DNA of 64,000 bases. It comes from Colletes latitarsis. Lineage: Eukaryota; Arthropoda; Insecta; Hymenoptera; Colletidae. Made by a program: the position numbers and the translations under genes. The stretch lies in assembly GCF_051014445.1 (NCBI RefSeq), contig NC_135136.1:22152001-22216000 (forward strand), read 5' to 3'. Below are positions 33,851 to 47,172 of this stretch, in pieces (within the stretch, counting starts at the first letter, position 1; each line of letters begins with the position of its first letter). A model generated the notes under the pieces. The model did not search any database. It was not told where the DNA came from and was given only the letters and a program-made list of their open reading frames with translations.

Positions 33851-36800
33851 GCGCATACTTGTTGGCCAGATCCTGGGTTTTTTACTGTTTCAATCACGTA
33901 GTAATGTGGTAATACACTGAAGCAGTCAATTAAACCTGGTTTCGATCAATATTTTAGAGGACAACACCGGTTAGGTCTGGGTTAGGTCTGGGTTATGCCC
34001 GCATCTGGCTCATGATTTTGCCCTCTTCGCATACTTGTTGGCCAGATCCTGGGTTTTTTTCGTGTTTGAATCACGTAGGAATGTGGTAACACACTGATGC
34101 TGTCAATTAAACCTGGTTTCGATCAATATTTTAGAGGATAACACCGGTTAGGTCTGGGTTTCGTCTGGGTTATGCCCGCATCTGGCTCATGATTTTGCCT
34201 TCTTCGCATACTTGTTGGCCAGATCCTGGGTTTTTTTCGTGTTTCAATCACTTAGTAATGTGGTAACACACTGAAGCTGTCAATTAAACCTGGTTTCGAT
34301 CAATATTTTAGAGGATAACACCGGTTAGGTCTGGGTTTCGTCTGGGTTATGCCCGCATCTGGCTCATGATTTTGCCTTCTTCGCATACTTGTTGGCCAGA
34401 TCCTGGGTTTTTTTCGTGTTTGAATCTCGTAGTAATGTGGTAATACACTGAAGCAGTCAATTAAACCTGCTTTCGATCAATATTTTAGAGGATAACACCG
34501 GTTAGGTCTGGGTTAGGTCTGGGATATGCGCGCATCTGGCTTATACTTTCGCCTTTTTCGCAAACTTGTTGGCCAGATCCTGGGTATTTTCCGTGTTTGA
34601 AACACGTAGTAATGTGGTAACACACTGAAGCAGTCAATAAAACCTGGTTTCGATCAATATTTTAGAGGATAACACCGGTTAGGTCTTGGTTTCGTCTGGG
34701 TTATGCCCGCATCTGGATCATGATTTTGCCTTCTTCGCATACTTGTTGGCCAGATCCTGGGTTTTTTTCGTGTTTGAATCACGTAGTAATGTGGTAACAC
34801 ACTGAAGCTGTCAATTAAACCTGGTTTCGATCAATATTTTAGAGGATAACACCGGTTAGGTCTTGGTTTCGTCTGGGTTATGCCCGCATCTGGCTCATGA
34901 TTTTGCCTTCTTCGCATACTTGTTGGCCAGATCCTGGGTTTTTTTCGTGTTTGAATCACGTAGTAATGTGGTAACACACTGAAGCTGTCAATTAAACCTG
35001 GTTTCGATCAATATTTCAGAGGATAACACCGGTTAGGTCTGGGTTAGGTCTGGGTTATGCCCGCATCTGGCTCATGATTTTGCCTTCTTCGCATACTTGT
35101 TGGCCAGATCCTGGGTTTTTTTCGTGTTTGAATCACGTAGTAATGTGGTAATACACTGAAGCAGTCAATTAAACCTGGTTTCGATCAATATTTTAGAGGA
35201 TAACACCGGTTAGGTCTGGGTTAGGTCTGGGATATGCGCGCATCTGGCTTATACTTTCGCCTTTTTCGCAAACTTGTTGGCCAGATCCTGGGTATTTTCC
35301 GTGTTTGAAACACGTAGTAATGTGGTAACACACTGAAGCAGTCAATAAAACCTGGTTTCGATCAATATTTTAGAGGATAACACCGGTTAGGTCTTGGTTT
35401 CGTCTGGGTTATGCCCGCATCTGGCTCATGATTTTGCCTTCTTCGCATACTTGTTGGCCAGATCCTGGGTTTTTTTCGTGTTTGAATCACGTAGTAATGT
35501 GGTAATACACTGGAGCAGTCAATAAAACCTGGTTTCGATCAATATTTTAGACGATAACACCGGTTAGGTCTGGGTTAGGTCTGGGTTATGCCCGCATCTG
35601 GCTCATGATTTTGCCTTCTTCGCATACTTGTTGGCCAGATCCTGGGTATTTTTCGTGTTTGAATCACGTAGTAATGTGGTAACACACTGAAGCTGTCAAT
35701 TAAACCTGGTTTCGATCAATATTTTAGAGGATAACACCGGTTAGGTCTGGGTTAGGTCTGGGTTATGCCCGCATCTGGCTCATGATTTTGCCTTCTTCGC
35801 ATACTTGTTGGCCAGATCCTCGGTTTTTTCCGTGTTTGATCACGTAGTAATGTGGTAACACACTGAAGCAGTCAATAAAACCTGGTTTCGATCAATATTT
35901 TAGAGGATAACACCGGTTACGTCTGGGTTAGTTCTGGGTTATGCCCGCATCTGGCTCATGATTTTGCCTTCTTCGCATACTTGTTGGCCAGATCCTGGGG
36001 TTTTTTTCGTGTTTGAATCACGTAGTAATGTGGTAACACACTGAAGCTGTCAATTAAACCTGGTTTCGATCAATATTTTAGAGGATAACACCGGTTAGGT
36101 CTGGGTTAGGTCTAGGTTATGCCCGCACCCGGCTCATGATTTTGCCTCCTTCGCATACTTGTTGGCCAGATCTTGGGTTTTTTTCGTGTTTGAATCACGT
36201 AGGAATGTGGTAACACACTGAAGCAGTCAATTAAACCTGGTTCCAAACAATATTTTAGAGGATAACACCGGTTAGGTCTGGGTTAGGTCCGGGATGTGCC
36301 CGCATCTGGCTCATGATTTTGCCTTCTGCGCATACTTGTTGGCCAGATCCTGGGTTTTTTACTGTTTCAATCACGTAGTAATGTGGTAATACACTGAAGC
36401 AGTCAATTAAACCTGGTTTCGATCAATATTTTAGAGGATAACACCGGTTAGGTCTGGGTTTCGTCTGGGTTATGCCCGCATCTGGCTCATGATTTTGCCC
36501 TCTTCGCATACTTGTTGGCCAGATCCTGGGTTTTTTTCGTGTTTGAATCACGTAGTAATGTGGTAATACACTGAAGCAGTCAATTAAACCTGGTTTCGAT
36601 CAATATTTTAGAGGATAACACCGGTTAGGTCTGGGTTAGGTCTGGGATATGCGCGCATCTGGCTTATACTTTCGCATTTTTCGCAAACTTGTTGGCCAGA
36701 TCCTGGGTATTTTCCGTGTTTGAAACACGTAGTAATGTGGTAACACACTGAAGCAGTCAATAAAACCTGGTTTCGATCAATATTTTGGAGGATAACACCG

Positions 36801-37210
36801 GTTAGGTCTTGGTTTCGTCTGGGTTATGCCCGCATCTGGCTCATGATTTTGCCTTCTTCGCATACTTGTTGGCCAGATTCTGGGTTTTTTTCGTGTTTGA
36901 ATCACGTAGTAATGTGGTAACACACTGAAGCTGTCAATTAAACCTGGTTTCGATCAATATTTTAGAGGATAACACCGGTTAGGTCTTGGTTTCGTCTGGG
37001 TTATGCCCGCATCTGGCTCATGATTTTGCCTTCTTCGCATACTTGTTGGCCAGATCCTGGGTTTTTTTCGTGTTTGAATCACTTAGTAGTGTGGTAATAC
37101 ACTGAAGCAGTCAATTAAACCTGGTTTCGATCAATATTTCAGAGGATAACACCGGTTAGGTCTGGGTTAGGTCTGGGTTATGCCCGCATCTGGCTCATGA
37201 TTTTGTCTTC

Positions 37211-38272
37211 TTCGGATACATGTTGGCCAGATCCTGGGTGTTTTTCGTGTTTGAATCACGTAGTAATGTGGTAATACACTGAAGCAGTCAATTAAACCTG
37301 GTTTCGATCAATATTTTAGAGGATAACACCGGTTAGGTCTGGGTTAGGTCTGGGATATGCGCGCATCTGGCTTATGCTTTCGCCTTTTGCGCAAACTTGT
37401 TGGCCAGATCCTGGGTATTTTCCGTGTTTGAATCACGTAGTATTGTGGTAACACACTGAAGCAGTCAATTAAACCTGGTTTCGATCAATATTTCAGAGGA
37501 TAACACCGGTTAGGTCTGGGTTAGGTCTGGGTTATACCCGCATCTGGCTCATGATTTTGCCTTCCTCGCGTACTTGTTGGCCAGATCCTGGGGTTTTTTC
37601 GTGTTTGAATCACGTAGTAATGTGGTAACACACTGAAGCAGTCAATTAAACCTGGTTTCGATCAATATTTTATAGGATAACACCGGTTAGGTCTGGGATA
37701 GGTCCGGGATATGCCCGCATCTGGCTCATGATTTTGTCTTCTTCGGATACATGTTGGCCAGATCCTGGGTGTTTTTCGTGTTTGAATCACGTAGTAATGT
37801 GGTAATACACTGAAGCAGTCAATTAAACCTGGTTTCGATCAATATTTTAGAGGATAACACCGGTTAGGTCTGGGTTAGGTCTGGGATATGCGCGCATCTG
37901 GCTTATGCTTTCGCCTTTTGCGCAAACTTGTTGGCCAGATCCTGGGTATTTTCCGTGTTTGAATCACGTAGTATTGTGGTAACACACTGAAGCAGTCAAT
38001 TAAACCTGGTTTCGATCAATATTTCAGAGGATAACACCGGTTAGGTCTGGGTTAGGTCTGGGTTATACCCGCATCTGGCTCATGATTTTGCCTTCCTCGC
38101 GTACTTGTTGGCCAGATCCTGGGGTTTTTTCGTGTTTGAATCACGTAGTAATGTGGTAACACACTGAAGCAGTCAATTAAACCTGGTTTCGATCAATATT
38201 TTATAGGATAACACCGGTTAGGTCTGGGATAGGTCCGGGATATGCCCGCATCTGGCTCATGATTTTGCCTTC
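37211..38272 (+). repeat. Tandem duplication of a three-unit block (2 x 531 bp)
   Basis: The block 37211-37741 is followed at once by a second copy, 37742-38272. The rare marker TTCGGATACATG occurs at 37211 and 37742. TTTTGCGCAAAC, GTAGTATTGTGG and CCTCGCGTAC likewise recur exactly 531 bp apart, which is 3 x 177. The homologous place near 54.5-55.0 kb has only one copy and reads TTCGCATACATG. So the TTCGGATAC change arose first and the duplication came later. Confidence 0.88.
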
Positions 38273-38342
38273 TTCGCATACTTGTTGGCCAGATCCTGGG
38301 TTTTTTTCGTGTTTGAATCACGTAGTAATGTGGTAACACACT

Positions 38343-39049
38343 GAAGCTGTCAATTAAACCTGGTTTCGATCAATATTTTAGAGGATAACACCGGTTAGGT
38401 CTGGGTTAGGTCTGGGTTATGCCCGCACCCGGCTCATGATTTTGCCTTCTTCGCATACTTGTTGGCCAGATCTTGGGTTTTTTTCGTGTTTGAATCACGT
38501 AGGAATGTGGTAACACACTGAAGCAGTCAATTAAACCTGGTTCCAAACAATATTTTAGAGGATAACACCGGTTAGGTCTGGGTTAGGTCCGGGATGTGCC
38601 CGCATCTGGCTCATGATTTTGCCTTCTGCGCATACTTGTTGGTCAGATCCTGGGTTTTTTACTGTTTCAATCACGTAGTAATGTGGTAATACACTGAAGC
38701 AGTCAATTAAACCTGGTTTCGATCAATATTTTAGAGGATAACACCGGTTAGGTCTGGGTTAGGTCTGGGTTATGCCCGCATCTGGCTCATGATTTTGCCC
38801 TCTTCGCATACTTGTTGGCCAGATCCTGGGTTTTTTTCGTGTTTGAATCACGTAGGAATGTGGTAACACACTGAAGCAGTCAATTAAACCTGGTTCCAAA
38901 CAATATTTTAGAGGATAACACCGGTTAGGTCCGGGTTAAGTCCGGGATATGCCCGCATCTGGCTCATGATTTTGCCTTCTTCGCATACTTGTTGGCCAGA
39001 GCCTGGGTTTTTTTCGTGTTTGAATCACGTAGTAATGTGGTAACACACT
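38343..39049 (+). repeat. Four-unit cassette in HOR version 1
   Basis: All four units are present. Unit 2 has the private GTTGGTCAGATCC. Unit 4 has GGGTTAAGTCCGGG and ends in CAGAGCCTGGG, a change shared with the copies ending near 56.7 and 60.4 kb. Confidence 0.86.
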
Positions 39050-40200
39050 GAAGCTGTCAATTAAACCTGGTTTCGATCAATATTTTAGAGGATAACACCG
39101 GTTAGGTCTGGGTTAGGTCTGGGTTATGCCCGCATCTGGCTCATGATTTTGCCTTCCTCGCATACTTGTTGGCCAGATCCTGGGTTTTTTTCGCGTTTGA
39201 ATCACGTAGTAATGTGGTAATACACTGAAGCAGTCAATTAAACCTGGTTTCGATCAATATTTTAGAGGATAACACCGGTTAGGTCTGGGTTAGGGCTGGG
39301 TTATGCCCGCATCTGGCTCATGATTTTGTCTTCTTCGCATACTTGTTGGCCAGATCCTGGGTTTTTTTCGTGTTTGAATCACGTAGTAATGTGGTAACAC
39401 ACTGAAGCAGTCAATTAAACCTGGTTTCGATCAATATTTCAGAGGATAACACCGGTTAGGTCTGGGTTAGGTCTGGGAAATGCGCGCATCTGGCTTATAC
39501 TTTCGCCTTCTTCGCATACTTGTTGGCCAGATCCTGGGTATTTTCCGTGTTTGAAACACGTAGTAATGTGGTAACACACTGAAGCAGTCAATTAAACCTG
39601 GTTTCGATCAATATTTCAGAGTATAACACCGGTTAGGTCTGGGTTAGGTCTGGGATATGCGCCCATCTGGCTTATACTTTCGCCTTTTTCGCAAACTTGT
39701 TGGCCAGATCCTTGGTATTTTCCGTGTTTGAATCACGTAGTAATGTGGTAATACACTGAAGCAGTCAATTAAACCTGGTTTCGATCAATATTTTAGAGGA
39801 TAACACCGGTTAGGTCTGGGTTAGGTCTGGGATATGCGCGCATCTGGCTTATACTTTCGCCTTTTTCGCAAACTTGTTGGCCAGATCCTGGGTATTTTCC
39901 GTGTTTGAAACACGTAGTAATGTGGTAACACACTGAAGCAGTCAATAAAACCTGGTTTCGATCAATATTTTAGAGGATAACACCGGTTAGGTCTTGGTTT
40001 CGTCTGGGTTATGCCCGCATCTGGATCATGATTTTGCCTTCTTCGCATACTTGTTGGCCAGATCCTGGGTTTTTTTCGTGTTTGAATCACGTAGTAATGT
40101 GGTAACACACTGAAGCTGTCAATTAAACCTGGTTTCGATCAATATTTTAGAGGATAACACCGGTTAGGTCTTGGTTTCGTCTGGGTTATGCCCGCATCTG

Positions 40201-43200
40201 GATCATGATTTTGCCTTCTTCGCATACTTGTTGGCCAGATCCTGGGTTTTTTTCGTGTCTGAATCACGTAGGAATGGGGTAACACACTGAAGCAGTCAAT
40301 TAAACCTGGTTTCGATGAATATTTTAGAGGATAACACCGGTTAGGTCTGGGATAGGTCCGGGTTATGCCCGCATCTGGCTCATGATTTTGCCTTCTTCGC
40401 ATACTTGTTGGCCAGATCCTGGGTTTTTTTCGTGTTTGAATCACGTAGTAATGTGGTAACACACTGAAGCAGTCAATTAAACCTGGTTTCGATCAATATT
40501 TCAGAGGATAACACCGGTTAGGTCTGGGTTAGGTCTGGGAAATGCGCGCATCTGGCTTATACTTTCGCCTTCTTCGCATACTTGTTGGCCAGATCCTGGG
40601 TATTTTCCGTGTTTGAAACACGTAGTAATGTGGTAACACACTGAAGCAGTCAATTAAACCTGGTTCCAAACAATATGTTAGAGGATAACACCGGTTAGGT
40701 CTGGGATAGGTCCGGGTTATGCCCGCATCTGGCTCATGATTTTGCCTTCTTCGCATACTTGTTGGCCAGATCCTGGGTTTTTTTCGTGTTTGAATCACGT
40801 AGTAATGTGGTAACACACTGAAGCAGTCAATTAAACCTGGTTTCGATCAATATTTCAGAGGATAACACCGGTTAGGTCTGGGTTAGGTCTGGGAAATGCG
40901 CGCATCTGGCTTATACTTTCGCCTTCTTCGCATACTTGTTGGCCAGATCCTGGGTTTTTTACTGTTTCAATCACGTAGTAATGTGGTAATACACTGAAGC
41001 AGTCAATTAAACCTGGTTTCGATCAATATTTTAGAGGATAACACCGGTTAGGTCTGGGTTAGGTCTGGGTTATGCCCGCATCTGGCTCATGATTTTGCCC
41101 TCTTCGCATACTTGTTGGCCAGATCCTGGGTTTTTTTCGTGTTTGAATCACGTAGGAATGTGGTAACACACTGAAGCAGTCAATTAAACCTGGTTCCAAA
41201 CAATATTTTAGAGGACAACACCGGTTAGGTCTGGGTTAGGTCTGGGTTATGCCCGCATCTGGCTCATGATTTTGCCCTCTTCGCATACTTGTTGGCCAGA
41301 TCCTGGGTTTTTTTCGTGTTTGAATCACGTAGGAATGTGGTAACACACTGAAGCAGTCAATTAAACCTGGTTCCAAACAATATTTTAGAGGATAACACCG
41401 GTTAGGTCCGGGTTAGGTCCGGGATATGCCCGCATCTGGCTCATGATTTTGCCTTCTTCGCATACTTGTTGGCCAGATCCTGGGTTTTTTCCGTGATTGA
41501 ATCACGTAGTAATGTGGTAACACACTGAAGCAGTCAATTAAACCTGGTTTCGATCAATATTTCAGAGGATAACACCGGTTAGGTCTGGGTTAGGTCTGGG
41601 AAATGCGCGCATCTGGCTTATACTTTCGCCTTCTTCGCATACTTGTTGGCCAGATCCTGGGTTTTTTTCGTGTTTGAATCACGTAGTAATGTGGTAACAC
41701 ACTTAAGCTGTCAATTAAACCTGGTTTCGATCAATATTTTAGAGGATAACACCGGTTAGGTCTGGGTTAGGTCTGTGTTATGCCCGCATCTGGCTCATGA
41801 TTTTGCCTTCTTCGCATACTTGTTGGCCAGATCCTGGGTTTTTTTCGTGTTTGAATCACGTAGTAATGTGGTAACACACCGAAGCTGTCAATTAAACCTG
41901 GTTTCGATCAATATTTTAGAGGATAACACCGGTTAGGTCTTGGTTTCGTCTGGGTTATGCCCGCATCTGGCTCATGATTTTGCCTTCTTCGCATACTTGT
42001 TGGCCAGATCCTGGGTTTTTTTCGTGTTTGAATCACGTAGTAATGTGGTAACACACTGAAGCTGTCAATTAAACCTGGTTTCGATCAATATTTTAGAGGA
42101 TAACACCGGTTAGGTCTGGGATATGCGCGCATCTGGCTTATACTTTCGCCTTTTTCGCAAACTTGTTGGCCAGATCCTGGGTATTTTCCGTGTTTGAAAC
42201 ACGTAGTAATGTGGTAACACACTGAAGCAGTCAATTAAACCTGGTTTCGATCAATATTTCAGAGTATAACACCGGTTAGGTCTGGGTTAGGTCTGGGATA
42301 TGCGCCCATCTGGCTTATACTTTCGCCTTTTTCGCAAACTTGTTGGCCAGATCCTGGGTATTTTCCGTGTTTGAGACACGTAGTAATGTGGTAATACACT
42401 GAAGCAGTCAATTAAACCTGGTTTCGATCAATATTTTACAGGTTAACACCGGTTAGGTCTGGGTTAGGTCTGGGTTATGCCCGCATCTGACTCATGATTT
42501 TGCCTTCTTCGCATACTTGTTGGCCAGATCCTGGGTTTTTTTCGTGTTTGAATCACGTAGTAATGTGGTAACACACTGATGCTGTCAATTAAACCTGGTT
42601 TCGATCAATATTTTAGAGGATAACACCGGTTAGGTCTGGGTTTCGTCTGGGTTATGCCCGCATCTGGCTCATGATTTTGCCTTCTTCGCATACTTGTTGG
42701 CCAGATCCTGGGTTTTTTTCGTGTTTCAATCACTTAGTAATGTGGTAACACACTGAAGCTGTCAATTAAACCTGGTTTCGATCAATATTTTAGAGGATAA
42801 CACCGGTTAGGTCTGGGTTTCGTCTGGGTTATGCCCGCATCTGGCTCATGATTTTGCCTTCTTCGCATACTTGTTGGCCAGATCCTGGGTTTTTTTCGTG
42901 TTTGAATCACGTAGTAATGTGGTAATACACTGAAGCAGTCAATTAAACCTAGTTTCGATCAATATTTTAGAGGATAACACCGGTTAGGTCTGGGTTAGGT
43001 CTGGGATATGCGCGCATCTGGCTTATACTTTCGCCTTTTTCGCAAACTTGTTGGCCAGATCCTGGGTATTTTCCGTGTTTGAAACACGTAGTAATGTGGT
43101 AACACACTGAAGCAGTCAATAAAACCTGGTTTCGATCAATATTTTAGAGGATAACACCGGTTAGGTCTTGGTTTCGTCTGGGTTATGCCCGCATCTGGCT

Positions 43201-43284
43201 CATGATTTTGCCTTCTTCGCATACTTGTTGGCCAGATCCTGGGTTTTTTTCGTGTTTGAATCACGTAGTAATGTGGTAATACAC
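40201..43284 (+). repeat. Mosaic segment between large blocks
   Basis: This is array sequence pieced from several sources. CGTGTCTGAATCACGTAGGAATGGGG at 40255 recurs at 57046 and 60761. The unit near 40679 carries AATATGTTAGAGG. Units near 41.0-41.4 kb are cassette type, with CCCTCTTCGC repeated in neighbouring units. From about 41490 the order follows that near 30.5-32 kb. ACAGGTTAACACC at 42438 matches 31481, 47565 and 61363. The unit near 42109 has lost one 11-bp motif copy. GTTTGAGACACG near 42370 is private. Confidence 0.7.
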
Positions 43285-45228
43285 TGGAGCAGTCAATAAA
43301 ACCTGGTTTCGATCAATATTTTAGACGATAACACCGGTTAGGTCTGGGTTAGGTCTGGGTTATGCCCGCATCTGGCTCATGATTTTGCCTTCTTCGCATA
43401 CTTGTTGGCCAGATCCTCGGTTTTTTCCGTGTTTGATCACGTAGTAATGTGGTAACACACTGAAGCAGTCAATAAAACCTGGTTTCGATCAATATTTTAG
43501 AGGATAACACCGGTTACGTCTGGGTTAGTTCTGGGTTATGCCCGCATCTGGCTCATGATTTTGCCTTCTTCGCATACTTGTTGGCCAGATCCTGGGTTTT
43601 TTTCGTGTTTGAATCACGTAGTAATGTGGTAACACACTGAAGCTGTCAATTAAACCTGGTTTCGATCAATATTTTAGAGGATAACACCGGTTAGGTCTGG
43701 GTTAGGTCTAGGTTATGCCCGCACCCGGCTCATGATTTTGCCTCCTTCGCATACTTGTTGGCCAGATCTTGGGTTTTTTTCGTGTTTGAATCACGTAGGA
43801 ATGTGGTAACACACTGAAGCAGTCAATTAAACCTGGTTCCAAACAATATTTTAGAGGATAACACCGGTTAGGTCTGGGTTAGGTCCGGGATGTGCCCGCA
43901 TCTGGCTCATGATTTTGCCTTCTGCGCATACTTGTTGGCCAGATCCTGGGTTTTTTACTGTTTCAATCACGTAGTAATGTGGTAATACACTGAAGCAGTC
44001 AATTAAACCTGGTTTCGATCAATATTTTAGAGGACAACACCGGTTAGGTCTGGGTTAGGTCTGGGTTATGCCCGCATCTGGCTCATGATTTTGCCCTCTT
44101 CGCATACTTGTTGGCCAGATCCTGGGTTTTTTTCGTGTTTGAATCACGTAGGAATGTGGTAACACACTGAAGCAGTCAATTAAACCTGGTTCCAAACAAT
44201 ATTTTAGAGGATAACACCGGTTAGGTCCGGGTTAGGTCCGGGATATGCCCGCATCTGGCTCATGATTTTGCCTTCTTCGCATACTTGTTGGCCAGATCCT
44301 GGGTTTTTTTCGTGTTTGAATCACGTAGTAATGTGGTAACACACTGAAGCTGTCAATTAAACCTGGTTTCGATCAATATTTTAGAGGATAACACCGGTTA
44401 GGTCTGGGTTAGGTCTGGGAAATACGCGCATCTGGCTTATACTTTCACCTTTTTCGCAAACTTGTTGGCCTGATCCTGGGTATTTTCCGTGTTTGATCAC
44501 GTAGTAATGTGGTAACACACTGAAGCAGTCAATAAAACCTGGTTTCGATCAATATTTCAGAGGATAACACCGGTTAGGTCTGGGTTAGGTCTGGGATATG
44601 CCCGCATCTGGCTCATGATTTTGCCTTCTTCGCATACTTGTTGGCCAGATCCTGGGTTTTTTCCGTGATTGAATCACGTAGTAATGTGGTAACACACTGA
44701 AGCAGTCAATTAAACCTGGTTTCGATCAATATTTCAGAGGATAACACCGGTTAGGTCTGGGTTAGGTCTGGGAAATGCGCGCATCTGGCTTATACTTTCG
44801 CCTTCTTCGCATACTTGTTCGCCAGATCCTGGGTTTTTTTCGTGTTTGAATCACGTGGTAATGTGGTAACACACTTAAGCTGTCAATTAAACCTGGTTTC
44901 GATCAATATTTTAGAGGATAACACCGGTTAGGTCTGGGTTAGGTCTGTGTTATGCCCGCATCTGGCTCATGATTTTGCCTTCTTCGCATACTTGTTGGCC
45001 AGATCCTGGGTTTTTTTCGTGTTTGAATCACGTAGTAATGTGGTAACACACCGAAGCTGTCAATTAAACCTGGTTTCGATCAATATTTTAGAGGATAACA
45101 CCGGTTAGGTCTTGGTTTCGTCTGGGTTATGCCCGCATCTGGCTCATGATTTTGCCTTCTTCGCATACTTGTTGGCCAGATCCTGGGTTTTTTTCGTGTT
45201 TGAATCACGTAGTAATGTGGTAACACAC
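43285..45228 (+). repeat. 1,944-bp tandem duplication, first copy (11 units)
   Basis: This copy starts at the ACTGGAGCAGTCAATAAAACC unit. It contains CCTCGG (43415), the ACGTCTGG unit, a complete four-unit cassette (43639-44345), GAAATACGCGC near 44410 and CACGTGGTAATG (44851). The next TGGAGC is at 45229, exactly 1944 bp later. CCTCGG, GCACCCGG and CACGTGGTAATG all keep that spacing. The length is 11 x 177 minus three. Confidence 0.9.
43639..44345 (+). repeat. Four-unit cassette in the 1,944-bp repeat, first copy
   Basis: All four units are present. Unit 1 has AGGTCTAGGTTATG and GCCTCCTTCGC, and unit 3 has GAGGACAACACC. These three changes mark the domain 5/6 lineage of the cassette and are absent from the domain 1 copies. 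Confidence 0.86.
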
Positions 45229-47172
45229 TGGAGCAGTCAATAAAACCTGGTTTCGATCAATATTTTAGACGATAACACCGGTTAGGTCTGGGTTAGGTCT
45301 GGGTTATGCCCGCATCTGGCTCATGATTTTGCCTTCTTCGCATACTTGTTGGCCAGATCCTCGGGTTTTTCCGTGTTTGATCACGTAGTAATGTGGTAAC
45401 ACACTGAAGCAGTCAATAAAACCTGGTTTCGATCAATATTTTAGAGGATAACACCGGTTACGTCTGGGTTAGTTCTGGGTTATGCCCGCATCTGGCTCAT
45501 GATTTTGCCTTCTTCGCATACTTGTTGGCCAGATCCTGGGTTTTTTTCGTGTTTGAATCACGTAGTAATGTGGTAACACACTGAAGCTGTCAATTAAACC
45601 TGGTTTCGATCAATATTTTAGAGGATAACACCGGTTAGGTCTGGGTTAGGTCTAGGTTATGCCCGCACCCGGCTCATGATTTTGCCTCCTTCGCATACTT
45701 GTTGGCCAGATCTTGGGTTTTTTTCGTGTTTGAATCACGTAGGAATGTGGTAACACACTGAAGCAGTCAATTAAACCTGGTTCCAAACAATATTTTAGAG
45801 GATAACACCGGTTAGGTCTGGGTTAGGTCCGGGATGTGCCCGCATCTGGCTCATGATTTTGCCTTCTGCGCATACTTGTTGGCCAGATCCTGGGTTTTTT
45901 ACTGTTTCAATCACGTAGTAATGTGGTAATACACTGAAGCAGTCAATTAAACCTGGTTTCGATCAATATTTTAGAGGACAACACCGGTTAGGTCTGGGTT
46001 AGGTCTGGGTTATGCCCGCATCTGGCTCATGATTTTGCCCTCTTCGCATACTTGTTGGCCAGATCCTGGGTTTTTTTCGTGTTTGAATCACGTAGGAATG
46101 TGGTAACACACTGAAGCAGTCAATTAAACCTGGTTCCAAACAATATTTTAGAGGATAACACCGGTTAGGTCCGGGTTAGGTCCGGGATATGCCCGCATCT
46201 GGCTCATGATTTTGCCTTCTTCGCATACTTGTTGGCCAGATCCTGGGTTTTTTTCGTGTTTGAATCACGTAGTAATGTGGTAACACACTGAAGCTGTCAA
46301 TTAAACCTGGTTTCGATCAATATTTTAGAGGATAACACCGGTTAGGTCTGGGTTAGGTCTGGGAAATGCGCGCATCTGGCTTATACTTTCACCTTTTTCG
46401 CAAACTTGTTGGCCTGATCCTGGGTATTTTCCGTGTTTGATCACGTAGTAATGTGGTAACACACTGAAGCAGTCAATAAAACCTGGTTTCGATCAATATT
46501 TCAGAGGATAACACCGGTTAGGTCTGGGTTAGGTCTGGGATATGCCCGCATCTGGCTCATGATTTTGCCTTCTTCGCATACTTGTTGGCCAGATCCTGGG
46601 TTTTTTCCGTGATTGAATCACGTAGTAATGTGGTAACACACTGAAGCAGTCAATTAAACCTGGTTTCGATCAATATTTCAGAGGATAACACCGGTTAGGT
46701 CTGGGTTAGGTCTGGGAAATGCGCGCATCTGGCTTATACTTTCGCCTTCTTCGCATACTTGTTCGCCAGATCCTGGGTTTTATTCGTGTTTGAATCACGT
46801 GGTAATGTGGTAACACACTTAAGCTGTCAATTAAACCTGGTTTCGATCAATATTTTAGAGGATAACACCGGTTAGGTCTGGGTTAGGTCTGTGTTATGCC
46901 CGCATCTGGCTCATGATTTTGCCTTCTTCGCATACTTGTTGGCCAGATCCTGGGTTTTTTTCGTGTTTGAATCACGTAGTAATGTGGTAACACACCGAAG
47001 CTGTCAATTAAACCTGGTTTCGATCAATATTTTAGAGGATAACACCGGTTAGGTCTTGGTTTCGTCTGGGTTATGCCCGCATCTGGCTCATGATTTTGCC
47101 TTCTTCGCATACTTGTTGGCCAGATCCTGGGTTTTTTTCGTGTTTGAATCACGTAGTAATGTGGTAACACAC
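45229..47172 (+). repeat. 1,944-bp tandem duplication, second copy (11 units)
   Basis: This copy matches 43285-45228 at every marker, with small private changes such as CCTCGGGTTTTTCCG (45359) and GGGTTTTATTCG near 46778. It also forms the left edge of the large right-hand segment. The entry junction reads GTGGTAACACACTGGAGC, where the first copy has GTGGTAATACACTGGAGC. The join therefore mixes two unit types and marks the crossover point. Confidence 0.9.
45583..46289 (+). repeat. Four-unit cassette in the 1,944-bp repeat, second copy
   Basis: This copy corresponds to 43639-44345 at a shift of 1944 bp. It has the same AGGTCTAGG, GCCTCC and GAGGACAAC markers, and I saw no difference between the two at the positions compared. 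Confidence 0.86.

Larger units (their letters stand above)
36573..39757 (+). repeat. 18-unit HOR, version 1 (3,185 bp)
   Basis: This is the leftmost of three versions of the same HOR; the others start at 53719 and 57611. Shared markers are ACTTAGTAGTGTGG (37081), TTTTGCGCAAAC, CACGTAGTATTGTGG, CCTCGCGTAC, GCACCCGG at 38425, CAGAGCCTGGG (39001) and CAGAGTATAACACC (39618). It differs from the others by a duplicated three-unit block (37211-38272) and by lacking the five-unit duplication. A private TTTCGCATTTTTCGC lies near 36673. Confidence 0.83.
28969..40200 (+). repeat. Large duplicated segment, left copy
   Basis: This stretch reappears at about 45229-58050. The shift is 16,260 bp at 28969 and 16,084 bp from about 29.5 to 33.3 kb (checked at 30711, 31481, 31915, 32614 and 33171). 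It is 15,554 bp from 33.8 to 35.5 kb, then 17,146 bp at 35511 and 35995, and 17,853 bp by 39618. The jumps are whole numbers of units within a base or two. They mark later gains and losses of 1, 3, 9 and 5 units in one copy or the other. Confidence 0.85.
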
